From: Vespa crabro | Lineage: Eukaryota; Arthropoda; Insecta; Hymenoptera; Vespidae | Direction of reading: 5' to 3' | Assembly (NCBI RefSeq): GCF_910589235.1 | Contig: NC_060978.1 | Coordinates: 2,900,877-2,964,876, forward strand | Length of the DNA: 64,000 nt | Shown here: one piece after another, positions 49,568 through 62,904 of the stretch | Layout: each line of letters opens with the position of its first letter | Numbering within the stretch: position 1 is the stretch's first letter | The notes under the pieces: model-generated | Told to the model about the DNA's origin: nothing | Database searches by the model: none | The model's input: only the letters and a program-made list of their open reading frames with translations | Translations under genes and position numbers: made by a program

Positions 49568-51235
49568 ATGGATAACGTGATTGTGAGTAATAATCCACAT
49601 ATTAATTCATTTAATCATTTTTTGCCTTCTAACCTCGTGCATCTTTGTTATGCATTTGCTTTGTTTTAGAAATATGTATTTAAATTGAAATGCGTTCATC
49701 ATATCCAAACAAATCTTATATTAACCTATAAAATTCTATGACAATTTTTATTTTTTTCAAGGGATGTTATTGGTATGCTTTATCATATATCATGCTCTTT
49801 GTTTTGTTTGAATTAAAATAAGAAATTCATTATTAAATTAGATTTAAAAAGTATCGCTCTGTGTTTATATAGTAAAAAAAAAAAAGAAAAAAAAAAAAAA
49901 AAACAAAAAAAAATATTCTTTAGGGGATAATACATGCGATCTGCAAAGGATTTGCAGATAGTTTAAAAGGTGCAATTGTTCTCTTTTATATGGATAAACA
50001 AATTAATGACAAATTGAGTAGTAGACCACCTTCAAGAACGGAAACACATAAAAAAGATGCTTCTGTACATAGTCCTGCAAAGCATTGTAATCAACAAAGG
50101 TATGTCATTATATTAATATAGTTGTATGCTGTGATATTAAAGATTTGGATTATATTAAAAGAATAACAAGTGAAACTTATTGAATTAAGAAAAGATTGCA
50201 GTTCATAAATCTATATATTGCAGAGAGTCTAAAGTGTTAAAACGGACAATTCAATGTTGCGCCCTAAACGGTGGTGTTTTTTGGGCGAGTATTTTAATTT
50301 TTGAATGCGGACTTCTTCCGTTCCTTAAGTACTTATTGACAATTATATTTGGTCATTCGCCTGGTATGGGGGTGACAGTATGGTCTTGGACAAAACCATT
50401 TTTGTCTCTTACTTTTGGAACTGTGTGGGTGTTACCACTTTTTTTACTCAGCCGCATAGTCAACAGTTTATGGTTTCAGGTATGGATGAGTTCTTTAGAT
50501 CAATTTCATTGACAATTATGAGCATTCATTTTATATATTCTATTACTATTATCGATATAGGATATAGCAGATAGTGCTTATAGATATAGGCAAGGAAGGC
50601 CATTACTTCTATCCAGTGTAAGCAAATTGGTAGCAGACACTCTTTTCAGTATATTAGTGCAAGCTCTCTTTTTGGGGCAAGGAATGCTAGTATCCAAAGT
50701 ACCATTACCTCCGCTAGGTGATATACTTGCCCTTGTACATATGTGCCTTTTATATGCTCTTTATGCATTTGAATACAAATGGTTCAATATGGGATGGGAA
50801 TTGCATAGACGACTGACTTTTATCGAAGGCAATTGGCCATATTTTGTGGGCTTTGGGTTACCATTAGCAGTACTTACTCAACTGCCTAATTCATATGTGA
50901 TAAGGTAAAAAAAAAAAGAAAAGAAAAAAAAAAAAAAGAAAAAAGAAATAATCTATTATTTTATTATATGAAAATATTTTTTTGTTCTTTCACAGTGGCT
51001 GTGTTTTTTCTATATTATTTCCACTTTTTATTGTAAGTGGAAATGAAGCAGAACCTGTAACTGGAGTTTGGTATGTCCTTTTTTCTTGCATATTATTAGT
51101 ATTATATATACATTTTTATCTAATTTATGAATAATAATGCATTTCAGTGATTGTCCATTAAAACTGTTCTCTCCAGTAATTGCCATTGCCAATACTCTTT
51201 TTAATAAAACTATTGGACCGGCTAATAGACGGTGA
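49568..51235 (+). CDS. EI24: Etoposide-induced 2.4 homologue (EI24/PIG8), 317 aa
   Basis: Multi-pass ER membrane protein linked to autophagy and p53-induced death. Exons: 49568-49582, 49924-50099, 50224-50479, 50561-50904, 50996-51070, 51148-51235. Phases close at 954 nt. The first coding exon is 15 bp (MDNVI). Conserved strings: IQCCALNGGVFWASILIF, VWVLPLFLLSRIVNSLWFQDIADSAY, SVSKLVADTLFSILVQALFL, ALYAFEYKWFNMGWELHRR, IEGNWPYFVGFGLPLAVLTQ and GCVFSILFPLFIVSGNEAEP. The hydrophobic segments alternate with short loops as in other EI24 proteins. The C-terminal tail after NRR is shorter than in mammals. An AATAAA lies at 51412-51417. The gene is flanked by two direct repeats and followed by a foldback element. 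Confidence 0.94.
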
Positions 51236-51426
51236 CGATCGAGAAAAGATATAAATTCTAGTGTTTTTTCTGGATTAAATATACAATTGTGATTTGATTT
51301 TTTAACTTTTGATGCTTTTTTGCAGACATTATTTAAGACTGTTCACTACTCCTGCTTTTTTAATGATTCATGCCATCAATGAAAACAGGCATATAATTCT
51401 TGACTGGTATTAATAAACAAGATTTT

Positions 51427-51610
51427 ATTTTAAAGATGAAGATTTAATCTACGGCGCTATTCCTGGCCTGAATTTTGAAAAAGTTTTATTTTCTTTGAAA
51501 AAAAATTATGTTAAAAATGGTATTTTTTGTGAATAGTTTAAGCACAAATAAAAACCTTTTTCAAAAATTTGAAATCAATACGCCGTAGATTAAACTTTTG
51601 TCTTTAAAAT
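51427..51610. mobile_element. Foldback/MITE-like element, 184 bp
   Basis: Terminal inverted repeats of about 30 bp: ATTTTAAAGATGAAGATTTA-ATCTACGGCG at the left against the reverse complement of the right end, ATTTTAAAGACAAAAGTTTA-ATCTACGGCG. Pairing continues inward with AATTTTGAAAAAG and its partner, so most of the element can fold on itself. No ORF and no obvious target-site duplication. It sits just past the EI24 poly(A) region. Confidence 0.7.
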
Positions 51611-53134
51611 GAAACCATGTTCATTAAAAATGTTCAAGAATTACTTCTATTCTCATTGATAGCATAAATGCTCTTTTCGACATTATTCTCAAACAAAAAG
51701 TTTGATATTATGGTGTCCCACGAAATTTGCGACAAAATAATAGTTATACACGCTTGAATGGTGTATGTTTGATATCTCTAAAATAGCGATTGACTGCTTG
51801 ATTGTATGCAAAAAAAAATAGTTGATGCTCAGATTTTTTGAACATTTCCCAACGCAAAGAAATACATTTCATGATGCTCGCACGGAGAAGTTACGGAAAC
51901 TCATTTGGCCATTTTAATGAGCTTTGGTCAGATGATTTTATGACAAAAATAAGGAAATGTTTAATCGTTTATATCAAAGGATCTGAGATTCTAAAATATT
52001 CTTAAATTTTGGAAAAACTTGCAATTCCTTTTAAATTTTATAAACTAAAAAGACAAAGGTTCTACAAGCAATATTTAACACATTAGCAAACATCAAAATT
52101 CGTAATACAAAAATCGTAGGTTTCCGAGGCTAAATGAAATCGGCTTTTTTTTTTTTTTTTTTTTTTTTTTTATTATATGAATATATAAATTTGTATTAAT
52201 TTTAATGATGAGCTAATTTACCTTTTTTATCTTATTTGATAATTTATTAAATTTTTATTATCCTATATCTTATATTTATTTGCTCCACTGATGGCTGGCT
52301 TGAATTTCGCGATGATCTGTGCCTAGATAGGATGTAGCAGCAGTATAATGTTGTTCGATGACAAATGCATATGAAGTACATACATTTATCAATTATTTTT
52401 AATAAATATTAAAATACTAGCTCGTTTCCAAATTACTTACAAGATTTTTCTCACAGCACCATTTTGTTATGGTTTCCTCTATATGACTTCATATTATTAC
52501 TATTACTATAATAATAATATGTAATATAATAATATAGTAGTAAAAACAGTAATAATAATAAGAAACAGAAGAATGTACTTATATCGTATGATAAATATGA
52601 TTGTGATAATTTATAATAACAGAAGAAGGAACATGTATCTATATGCATTTGTTTTCACATTGTTTTACTCACAATCAGTCCAAGCTAATTGTCTTTACTA
52701 TTATAATATAAAATATCTAGGTCTATATAAATAATATTTAAGTATATTTTTATTATTATTATTATTATATTATATTAAATTATTATTGTTATTTTTATTA
52801 ATAATAGTAATAGTCGAAGTAATATGGAGTGGACTAGTTCTGTACAGGAGGAACATGTAAAAAAAGTGCTGGAAATTCTGAATAGTGTGGAAATGAACTC
52901 CTGTTTTAATTTTGTATTAAAATAATATAATATATAAATATTCATTAATTATTTTTAAGAAAATATTCGACAAATTTTTATTTTTGTCATAAATTTATGT
53001 ATTAATTTTTATATGTATCAATTATATTTATTATTTGATATGCATTTATTGTAAAACAAATAAGTACCGACTTCGTATCTAGCACGGATCACTGCGAGTC
53101 GCAGCTACCATCAAAGAAAGATATACATATGAGA

Positions 53135-53355
53135 GACTGAAAAGTGTGAGTTCACAGTATAATAAATTATTTACTGTACTTACACGAAACCAATGTTTAT
53201 GAGACGCGTGAGAGGGGAATAATCAACAAGTTTATACACCGATACGATAGACGCACGGTAGAAATAGCATTCCCTGCTTGTTTGGTAGTTCATATTTTGT
53301 CGTCTATATCTGTCGCTGAAGTTACACATGCTTTGTACAGAATGAAGTGAACAGG
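53135..53355 (+). repeat. Dispersed direct repeat, copy B
   Basis: Partner of 48593-48812 with many small substitutions and indels, in the same orientation. Confidence 0.7.
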
Positions 53356-54288
53356 CTTAAAATGCACTTTTTGTTTTGTGTATAAAGTGATCGGTAGTAT
53401 AGCATATATAAATTATTTATAAGAACTGAGGATAAGTTATGTCGAACTTAAGTTGATCTTATTGATAGAATATCTTATTGTAATAAATATAGAGATATCA
53501 ATTTATAAAATGGGTAAACTCATATTGTGCTTGTCACAAAATTATCAAATGTTATTAATAAAATTTATTAATAACATATTAATTTATATGATGCATTACT
53601 CCCTGTTAAGGTAAGAAGAAATGATAATATAATTGTCCTAGAAATTTGGTAATTATTTACAAGATTTTTACACTTGATGCACATAATATAATTGTATGAT
53701 ATCTAAATAAGATAGAAGTGGTAGCTAACATTTTATACTTTTTCTATAGTTATTCGATCGTGAAAAAAATAATTAAATTTAGTACTTTAAGTTAGTAATT
53801 ATGTTATACCAAGTGATATATGCAATGTGTATTATCATTGGAATAAATTTATGAAATTCAAATGGCCTGTGAATAAACTAGGATCTTGCATAAATACTTT
53901 TAATTTATTTTTGAAATAGAATGTATCAAATTTATTTATATTTTAACACTGTCTGTGTGTCACAAAGTGCATTCCTATAAGAATATAAATCTATTAATTA
54001 CAAATAAAGAAAGATTGCATTACAATGAGATAAAGTAGAGAAATTTTGTACAATATTGTACAATTATGAATCATTTATGTCTCAGAGATATAAGAATATT
54101 CAGTCATATTTAAAAATAATAAATATTTGGTACATTCTACTCTGTTGTAATATTTTTTAAATAACATAAAATATACTCGTCTAGGAAAACTATATTTATA
54201 ATTTTGTGTTCTACATTCAGTAGAGAAAGAAAAGTAGAGAATTATAAAAGAAAGAGTTAAAATGTATTTGTTGTTTTTGTTGAAAAAA

Positions 54289-55694
54289 TCATGAAAGTAA
54301 ATCTTGAAGAGCTAAAAGATCGTGATCTGAAGGTTCTTCCTTAATTCTATAAGAATTAGATAGCGCATAGTGTTTATGAAGAGCTGCAAATCCTAATCCT
54401 GGGTCTGCCTCTTCTTCTATCATAGGACTAGTACCTCTTTCAATAATATGATTCTTACCTACCTAGAAAAAATATAGAAAATACAATTTCATAAAAATCA
54501 TTTTATAAATTCTCTTCATATTTCCTTTCAATTATTGTTTACGAACTTCGAAACGTTGTTGTTTGTATGCGATAAGTTTGCGAGTTCCTGGGGAGCTTTG
54601 TATAAGATTTTGAATTGTAGGATGTGAAACACCAAAAAAATCAGCTCCTCTTGGTGTTATTGAGCGAAGAGCAGGGGAAATGGCTGTTAATAATCGTGAA
54701 TGACATTCGTCGGGAGTAGATCCTACTAATGCTTGATCGAGATCATTGTCAGAGACTATTTCAAATCTATCAAATATAAAATTCTATTAAATTTGGATTC
54801 ATATATTTGGATTAATTTTTCATAAAAGAAATTTTATTGTTACCTAGGTCTCGATCCACCATCCAAAATTTTGCAAGTGTATAAACTTTTGGCTCTTACA
54901 TCGCGTAAACTAGCATATATTCTTGTACTACAGTATCCTACCGGAAAAATGAGGTCTTCTGTATGATATGCAATTCTATCTGAAACCACTTCACCAAGAG
55001 AATATACTGTAAGATCACCTAATGAAATAGGAAATATAGGTCTTCCATTTACATCTAAAGGTATTAGGTTTACTGCTCTTCTTGTTGTTTTGTTATATCG
55101 TTTTGGCTTAACTTTACTCTCTGTAAATATAATATTATATTAACATTATTCAAAATGGTTATACTACAAAGTTATGTTAGTAGTCCTTTGTACCCGAGGC
55201 ATCCATTGAGATTCTCTTCTTTACTGTCTTCTTAGGCGTAGAACATTCTGAATTGAAAGAAGAGGAATTAAGATTATTCGATTGAGATCGTACCATCATT
55301 GTACCTGGGTCTATTTCTCCTTGTTGCTGACATAATTTTCGTAGGAGAAAAAGTCTCTCTTCTTTCATAAGCATAAGATTTTCTTGCATTTGTGCCACTT
55401 GATCGCATAATGCTGCATTTTCCTAAAATCATGAGTTAACATAAATGTTTATTCTATTGATAAATAAATAATAGAAAAAATTAATATATATTTATCTCTG
55501 TCCAAAAACAGATATAAAAGAAAGAGCAAATCTTTCAGTATAACTTTTGTCAAATAAATAGAATCTCAACTTACAAAAACTGTGTCCTTCACAATTCTTT
55601 TCAATTTCCGATATTTCTTTTTATATTTTAAATTCTGCTGCATTTCAGCATTTTTATGATAATCATTATAATAATTGTCATATACTTGAGACAT
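54289..55694 (-). CDS. TBRG1: TBRG1-like protein with FYRN/FYRC domains, 339 aa
   Basis: Nuclear growth regulator (NIAM in mammals). Exons: 55694-55575, 55422-55194, 55120-54844, 54766-54543, 54458-54289. Phases close at 1020 nt. The N-terminus is a Lys/Tyr-rich coiled coil (KYKKKYRKLKRIVKD, then ENAALCDQVAQMQENLML). The FYRN part is PLDVNGRPIFPISLGDLTVY, then AYHTEDLIFPVGYCSTRIY. FYRC follows with YTCKILDGGSRPRFEIV, the LDQALVGSTPDECHSRLL segment and RGADFFGVSHPTIQNLIQ. Exon 5 uses the second of two nearby AGs (GGTAG), which gives the right phase after a GTAAAC donor. The C-terminus is short and acidic. CCAAT-type elements lie upstream (about 55950-55980). Confidence 0.92.
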
Positions 55695-55984
55695 ATTAAA
55701 ATATATTAAAAGATGTTAAAAACAATCAATCTAACCAACTAAATTTTTTGTTTTGACAGTTGAGAGGTTAAGTTCTGCGTAAAATTCTAAAAACCTTTTC
55801 GTTGCAACCATTCGACTTAAAATGCAAAATAATGAAATATTCTTAATAATTATATTTTTTTAGAATCAATTCGATAAAGATTTGAAATAATTATTAATAT
55901 GTTCGAGATATATACTAATCGAGTATACCATTTTCTATTTGTTCTTTGATTGGTCAAAAATCTATTAATATCAACCAATGAGAA
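55695..55984. promoter_or_regulatory. TBRG1 upstream region with CCAAT elements
   Basis: GATTGGTC at about 55950 and CAACCAATGAG at about 55974 are CCAAT boxes in both orientations about 25 bp apart. They lie between TBRG1 (-) and the tandem duplicated unit (+), suggesting a bidirectional promoter (NF-Y type). Inferred from motif and position. Confidence 0.5.
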
Positions 55985-56566
55985 AGCTTTGTGCGCATCG
56001 GCCCAGAAAATGACCGTTAGTATTTAGTCGCGCGTATGAATACAAAGGTATTTCTGATTTCGCGTAAGATTTAAGATTATTATCGCGATACATTTTCAAA
56101 ATTATTTTCGTTCTTAGATATCTATATACTAATGATAACATTCAACAGGTTAGTAACTGATTATGTTTATTTAAATATTAAGTAGAAAATTATTCGTCAA
56201 TCTTTTTTCTTTTTCAATCATTTAATTATTATAAATAGATACGTATCAGTTTGAATATGTACGTTTAATACGAGCTTTGTGTGCATCGGCCGAGAAAATA
56301 ACCGTTAGTATTTAGTCGCGCGTATGCATTCGAAGGTATATCTGATCTCGCGAAAGATTTCAGATTATTGTCGTGATACGCTTTCAAAATTATTTTCGTT
56401 CTTAGATATCTGTATACTAACGATAACATTCAACAGGTTAGTAACTGATTATGTTTATTTAGTTATTAAGCAGAAAATTATTCGCCAATCTTTTTTCTTC
56501 TTCGTTCATTTGATTATTATATAAAGATACGTATCAGTTTGAATATCGTACGTTTAATACGAGCTT
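55985..56566 (+). repeat. Tandem duplication, 2 x 288 bp
   Basis: Two head-to-tail copies (55985-56272 and 56273-56566) start AGCTTTGTG-GCATCGG and share blocks such as CCGTTAGTATTTAGTCGCGC and TTCGTTCTTAGATATCT. Identity looks near 90% by eye. Each copy contains CAACAG|GTTAGTAAC, a good splice donor (exon ends at 56148 and 56436, exactly 288 bp apart), so each may be a non-coding first exon with its promoter. Confidence 0.85.
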
Positions 56567-58053
56567 GCAGCCGTGTATAACGATGGGTCTAAAGAAAAAA
56601 AGCACAAATTTCGAAAAGCCGACCCGAGATATTTGAAAAAAAAAAGGGAAAATAAGTAAATGATATTCTTTTTTTATGTAAGTAAAGGGATATTCTTTCT
56701 TTTCAAATTTATTATGCATTAATATGAGTAATCGAGATTTTTTCCCTTTTTTTCAATAAGTTTATTTGAAGGTTAAGTAAGAAGGAACGTAATCAAGTTT
56801 ACGTTTAATTCGTGCATATCGACATAAATATATGGATATTTTATTAAGGATGGCAGGGATGGCGCATGATATTGGTATAATAATTTGACGAACAAAATAT
56901 ATCTCGAAAATACGATTTATTAATCTGCCGAACGTGTATTTTGCAACGCGCACTCGCATGCTCTCTTTCTCTCTCTCTCTCTCTCTCTTTCTTTCTTACT
57001 TTCAATCTTTCAGATTCTCTCTCGTACGCGTTATATAAAATCTAGATCGATATTATATTTAGAGACATCATAATTCGTAGCTTCTTCGATATACGTTAAG
57101 CTATCCTAAAAATCGCGTAAACCATTTATATCGATGAGGAGTGGCCCGATCGTTATTGGATCATTACCTTTGCACCTCGTTATTACATTCAAGATTATCG
57201 AAACATCAAACGAAGATCATTCTCCTTGATAAGATTTATCCTCATTAGAGAAGCTTTTGTATTTCTACGCGTCTTCGACTATGACCACTTTTGCATTGAA
57301 TTAGACGATAGAATAACGACGAAGAAATAATTAAATAAACGAAAAGAAAATATTACGATTCTTGTTTTATATACATACCTAGGAGAAATAGCAAACGCTA
57401 TGATATGGTCCGTTGAAAATTCATTATTTATCATACATCATACAGTGAAATATCCGTATTTACAAGAACAGTTCGATGTACGAGCAATATTTACAGGAGA
57501 TTAGTTTTAATGAACGATTCATGTCAAAACGTAGCGATTTTTAATGGATAAAGAAGATCCCATAACATTTTCGCACTCTTCTCTCTCTCTCTCTCCCTCT
57601 CTCTCTCTCTCTCGATACTCTCGATACTCTCGATACTCTGCGTTATTATATTCATCGCGTACATCTCGTTCACTCTGACTAACGTATTTCGAAGCGATGC
57701 CAAGAACAATTTGTTCGTTTAATTAAAATTCTGAACGTTCTAAAATCTTCAGGCTGTGCCAACTATATCCTGTTTTTTGCTGATCGATGAAATAGCGTGG
57801 TGCAATTGAAAAATCGCCGATATGGAAACACAATCTATCAATTTTTTCGATTTAAGAATCAATTATTCTATTAACATTTTACACAATTGACACAAATAAA
57901 ATATAATTCCGGCAGAGATATAGATCAATCATAGAGATGACATTAATGTCGTTTATAGATTTAACGATTTTACATGCCATATATCATCGATCGTCGATAT
58001 TAATAATATGATAATTTTGCAATATAAATTTTTTCCCATATTCCATATTTTTT

Positions 58054-58069
58054 TCTTTCTTTCTTTCTT

Positions 58070-58107
<38 letters not shown>
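58054..58107. repeat. (TTTC)n and poly-T tract
   Basis: TTTC repeats passing into a run of more than 30 T. Confidence 0.9.
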
Positions 58108-58112
<5 letters not shown>

Positions 58113-59023
58113 TAATAAGGTACCGAACAAATATAATATAAATTGTTTTGAATTTGTTCCGAGATTTGATAGGAATAAAATATTATCGATAGAACGTGGA
58201 GATCGTGGAGAGAATTATTCTCAAGCTCGAAATCGATTAGAAACAATCGTTGATAATCAAAGTATCAAAGGGGAAAGGAGAAAATACGAATATCGTCGTC
58301 GTTAATAAAATAAAATACAAGATAATTCATTTCGTTCGTAATGAATTTCGCATTTGAATTCTTTGTTTTTTCTTTTTTTTCTTTTTCTTTTTTTTTTTTT
58401 TTTTTTTTCGTAAAGAGTGGCGAAGAACGAATTGGCGCGATGCAGCGATAGAATTTTTACTCTAAATTGACTACGTACAAAAAATATTCTTATCGACTAC
58501 ATATGAATTATGTACAGTGTCTGTGTGTACCTATTATGACTTCTTCATTCCGTGTGATTGTTATAGTTCCTTGTGCATTCTGTACATTATTTTTTTTTTC
58601 TTTTTTTCTTTTCTCTTTTTTTTTTTTTTTTTTATATAATCCTAAGGGTGAAAGATAATCACATTTTCAGAGTTTGCGACGCGCATTGCGATGAATTACT
58701 TAAGAATAATACGCTCGTAGATTTTTTTTAGATTCGCATCCTTACCCTTTATCGCGTCGATCGATTAGCTTACACGAAGAAGGAATAGTGTTCGATGCTC
58801 AGCTTTATCGTGATGATCTACATACGCATATTATACGTACGATTTGTTTACGAATAAAGAGATAAGAATACGAGCCTATATTTAGGTGTATCTTTTCATT
58901 TTTCAATAAACACCGATGAACTTTGTTTTCTCAAATTTGGCCTTTACGTACATCCTCGAATATAAACGACGTATACATTACGTATGTACGTATTTTATGT
59001 ACATACATACTTACATCCATACC

Positions 59024-59024
<1 letters not shown>

Positions 59025-59063
<39 letters not shown>

Positions 59064-59094
59064 TATATGTATATATATGTATATGTGTATATAT
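59025..59094. repeat. (TA)n/(TATG)n microsatellite
   Basis: TA-rich repeat with regular G/C interruptions (TATATGTATA units). Confidence 0.85.
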
Positions 59095-59604
59095 ACGCCT
59101 TGCGTACGCGTCAACGCGGGAAAAATTTGGGTATCTCACAGTGTAAAGAATGAATGAAATTAGGTAGAATACAGTAAACATCCATGGATTGATAGCGATC
59201 GAACGTACATAGCATATTTTTCTATATACAAAATGTATACAATGTATCAAAATTCTATTTTCGTGATTTTAAAAAATCAATAATTATATCGTCTCTCAAA
59301 GGTTGCACGTAGCCCAAAATCTACACCCGTTTCGTTCTTCTTCGAACGCTCTTTTACGAAGATAAATTTATAAGTATATTATGTATAAGAAAGTATGTAA
59401 TACACACGTAAATACGTTCCAAATGTTTTCCCATAGTGTTTCGTTCAAAATGTATTTTCTTCCTTCTGGTTTTTTTTTTCTTCTTTTTTTTTTCTTTTCT
59501 TTTCTTTTTTTTCTTCTCGTACTCGTTTTCCCTACACGCGTTTTTATTTTATCTTTTATTTTATTTTGCTTTGTCTTCTCTTTTTCTTTTCTTTTTTTCT
59601 TTTT

Positions 59605-59606
<2 letters not shown>

Positions 59607-59640
<34 letters not shown>

Positions 59641-59641
59641 T
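59607..59641. repeat. (TTTC)n microsatellite
   Basis: Pure TTTC repeats; similar shorter tracts follow near 59700. Confidence 0.9.
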
Positions 59642-61473
59642 TCATCGATAACGCCAAGCGCACAGCGTGCCTATCTTGCTCTTTTCTCTCTTCGCTTTCT
59701 TTCTTTCTTTCTTTTTTTTTTTCTTTCTTTTGTACGTACATACATATCGCGCGATGATATGCAAGAGCATTATTAAAATACTTATAGTTAGAATATTTTG
59801 GCGTTATACACGCAAGTAGATGAAATACAGAAAGTAAAAGAAGATGTGAATGCAGTGATAAACGTATAGCAGAGAGAGTTACGCACATGACATTTTTATT
59901 GCTCCCTTTGTTAATCGAAAAGGATTTAGCGAAGGTATCTGCTAAATTATATCCGATATCTCTCAATCGCGAGTATAATTTCATTTATTAATATTTTTAT
60001 TATTTAACATCGGTCGATACGATGCTTCGTATATTTTTCTTTTTTTTTTTATATTCTTTCCTTTTTTTTCTTTTTTCTTTTTTCTTTTATTTGCGATCGA
60101 TCAGGGATGATCGATCATTTAACGAATATGCAGATACATAGGCATATCGGAGCGTTAACAAAAGTAGCATAGAAAAGCCTAAAAGATGATATTTTTTATA
60201 CCGTATACAGCCAAACACGAGAATTTGAGGGAGCGAGGAAGGGGATGGCAATAAAGCGAATAAAAATTAAACCAACAAAATAAATATATATATATTGTTA
60301 TTTCAACATACGCCACATGCTAATCGCGCAGTCCGACTGGAAAAGAAACCAAAGAAATTAAAGTACGACAATAATTCGAAACGATACTTATTTTTTCTTC
60401 TTCTTGCCGGCCGTCTATTTTTTTTTTTTTTGCGTTTGGCAAAGAAACGAAATAATAAAATAATAAAGAGAAATATAACGCGAAAATGTCGGAAACATAA
60501 ACGTACGGATTTGCGCATGTGAATGTGTACATTTATCTATCCGCATATGTACATACGCGTATACATGAAAAAAAAAAAAAAAGAAAAGAAAAAAAAAGAA
60601 AAAAGAAATATATCCACATCTCTTGATATATGAATATATATATATATATATATACATATGTATATATATATATATATATATACGAAGTGTGTATACAAAC
60701 ACACATACACATACGCACGTGAAATATAACACGACACGCACGAAGTGAAAATATGCAGATCGATCGTCTCTCTTTGTCTTTTCTTTTCTTTCTTTTTTAA
60801 TATGATCTTTCGTCCCCCCTCCCCCCTCCCCTTTGAAACACAAATGCAATGCATAACGAAATAACGAAATAACGAAATAACGGAACGACGTAACATGCTA
60901 CCACGAATCAAAAATTAATACTTGTTATTTGTATGTGTGCGATGAGATCACCACCTTAACAAATTTCATTAGATTTAACAGTGAGTAATTAAAATCGTTT
61001 CAAAAAGGGAGACAGAGATGGAAATCGATCGATCGATCGATCTGCATTTTTTATATACCATCGAGAAACAGAAATTACTTCGATACGAACTCGGTCAGGG
61101 CGCGTGCATGCGAACGGATACTCTTAAAAACAAAACGGCCACATTCGACCGATTATAAATTTATAAAAATTCTAAAGGCTTTTATTTCTTCTTTTAAAAA
61201 TGTTCGCATCAAAGTAATTTACGACGATGCTACTACATATACGTATCGCGTACAAATTCGCATGTCCTTTAATCCGATCACTTGACGTTGCCCTAATACG
61301 AGCAACGAGAATCTTTCACGCGTTTTTCACGAAACGCCTTCGTGATTCGTCTCATCAGTGCGATTGCACTTAAAAAAAAGGAGTACATGTAAAGAGATAT
61401 ACATGTATTTGAGCACCGAAAAGAAGAAGGTAAACGTGGCAGAGACGAACAAAACTAAAAAAAGAAAAGGAAA

Positions 61474-61474
<1 letters not shown>

Positions 61475-61516
<42 letters not shown>

Positions 61517-61541
61517 TAATAATAATAATAATAATAATAAA
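61475..61541. repeat. (TAA)n microsatellite
   Basis: Trinucleotide TAA repeat with one interruption. Confidence 0.9.
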
Positions 61542-62698
61542 AAAAGAAAACAAAACCAAACGAACTCTATAAAAGAAAGAAAGAAAAAAAAAAAAAAGAA
61601 GAAAAAAAACGAGATAAAGGAAAAAAAGACATGATATAAAGAAGTACAACAAATTATTAACGAGAGGGATTGTAAAGACGAGGTATACTCATCGGTAACG
61701 ATAGTCTTAGGAGGTAATAACTTTAGCTTTAAAAAATAAACGTTATGCCATATGTACTTTTGTATGTGTGTGCACGTGTATGTATGTATGTGTGTAGTTT
61801 AAAGGTCGGGTAATAATATTACTAATAACAGTGGTTAATTATAAGGCCAATAATGCTCGTGTGTGCCATGATAAGCTGCGTAACGACGTCTCGCATAACT
61901 TCGAAGCCGAGCAGATTCACCGATGATGCGTTAGATTCTCCTTTTCCTTTTCGTTAGACGTATCTAACGATTGCGTTTTGTCCTCGCGCTCTCCACGTAT
62001 TCGCAATATTTTTTGTTTTTTTTTTTTGTTTTTTTGTTTTTCTTCCTTGTTTTTTTTTTTCTTTCTTTTTTTTTTCCTTTTTTTTTCTTTTCTTTTTTTC
62101 TTTTTTTTTTTTTTTGGTTTTACACTCGCGATTAATTTTACGAGGTAACAGAGCTAAAGACCTCTATTTCAGGCCGTTAAAAGTTTTCTTACAATTTTCT
62201 TTAAGTATGTTAATCTAGAAACTGTGTCGAGAGAGAGAACTCAGAAATATTATCTCGCGATTGTCGAACGTTAAGTACATTGAAAAATTAAACGATCATA
62301 ATTAATTTCGATTCGTTTACTAAAAATCGTTGTTTTTTTTTTTTTAAGTCTGCCCGCCAACGAAAGTACGCAACATTACGAGTGATTTCTGCTTGACTGA
62401 TAACTGCCTTCATTATATGAGGGCACATCTTCTTCACTATTCTTATAATAAAACGTAGTCAATTGCAACGAATATCTTTTGCGAAAAACGCATATTATAC
62501 ATACGTAGAAGTACCTGCCTGATGCGTCGTGACATGTGCCGACTGCCAAAAAATATTATTAAGCGAATTAACTAGCGACCGACGTTGATACGTCGCGACT
62601 TAGTGTCGATAATACATATAAGTGATAATAAATGATTGTAGTAACTTAGAGTATCGATAATATTCAATAATGCTCCTAGCTATTAATGATAATACAGT

Positions 62699-62700
<2 letters not shown>

Positions 62701-62733
<33 letters not shown>

Positions 62734-62757
62734 TAGCATATATCTAATAATAATAAC

Positions 62758-62814
<57 letters not shown>

Positions 62815-62822
62815 TAGTAGTA

Positions 62823-62900
<78 letters not shown>
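62701..62900. repeat. Long (TAA)n microsatellite, about 200 bp
   Basis: Three TAA blocks separated by short interruptions (around 62731-62745 and TGATAGTAGTAG near 62813). Leucine- or isoleucine-only frames over this tract are artefacts. Confidence 0.95.

Positions 62901-62904
<4 letters not shown>

Larger units (their letters stand above)
51236..54288. other. AT-rich intergenic stretch
   Basis: Holds the EI24 3' UTR, the foldback element, repeat copy B and long AT-rich sequence. No coding exon was recognised. Poly-T at 52146-52170. A patch at about 51700-51950 has a less AT-skewed composition and could be an old transposon remnant, but no frame is open. Confidence 0.45.

Noticed and set aside
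59381..59984. Long overlapping ORFs on both strands
   Set aside because: They translate TTTC/GAAA repeats (Phe-Leu-Ser or Lys-Glu runs), so they are artefacts of simple sequence.
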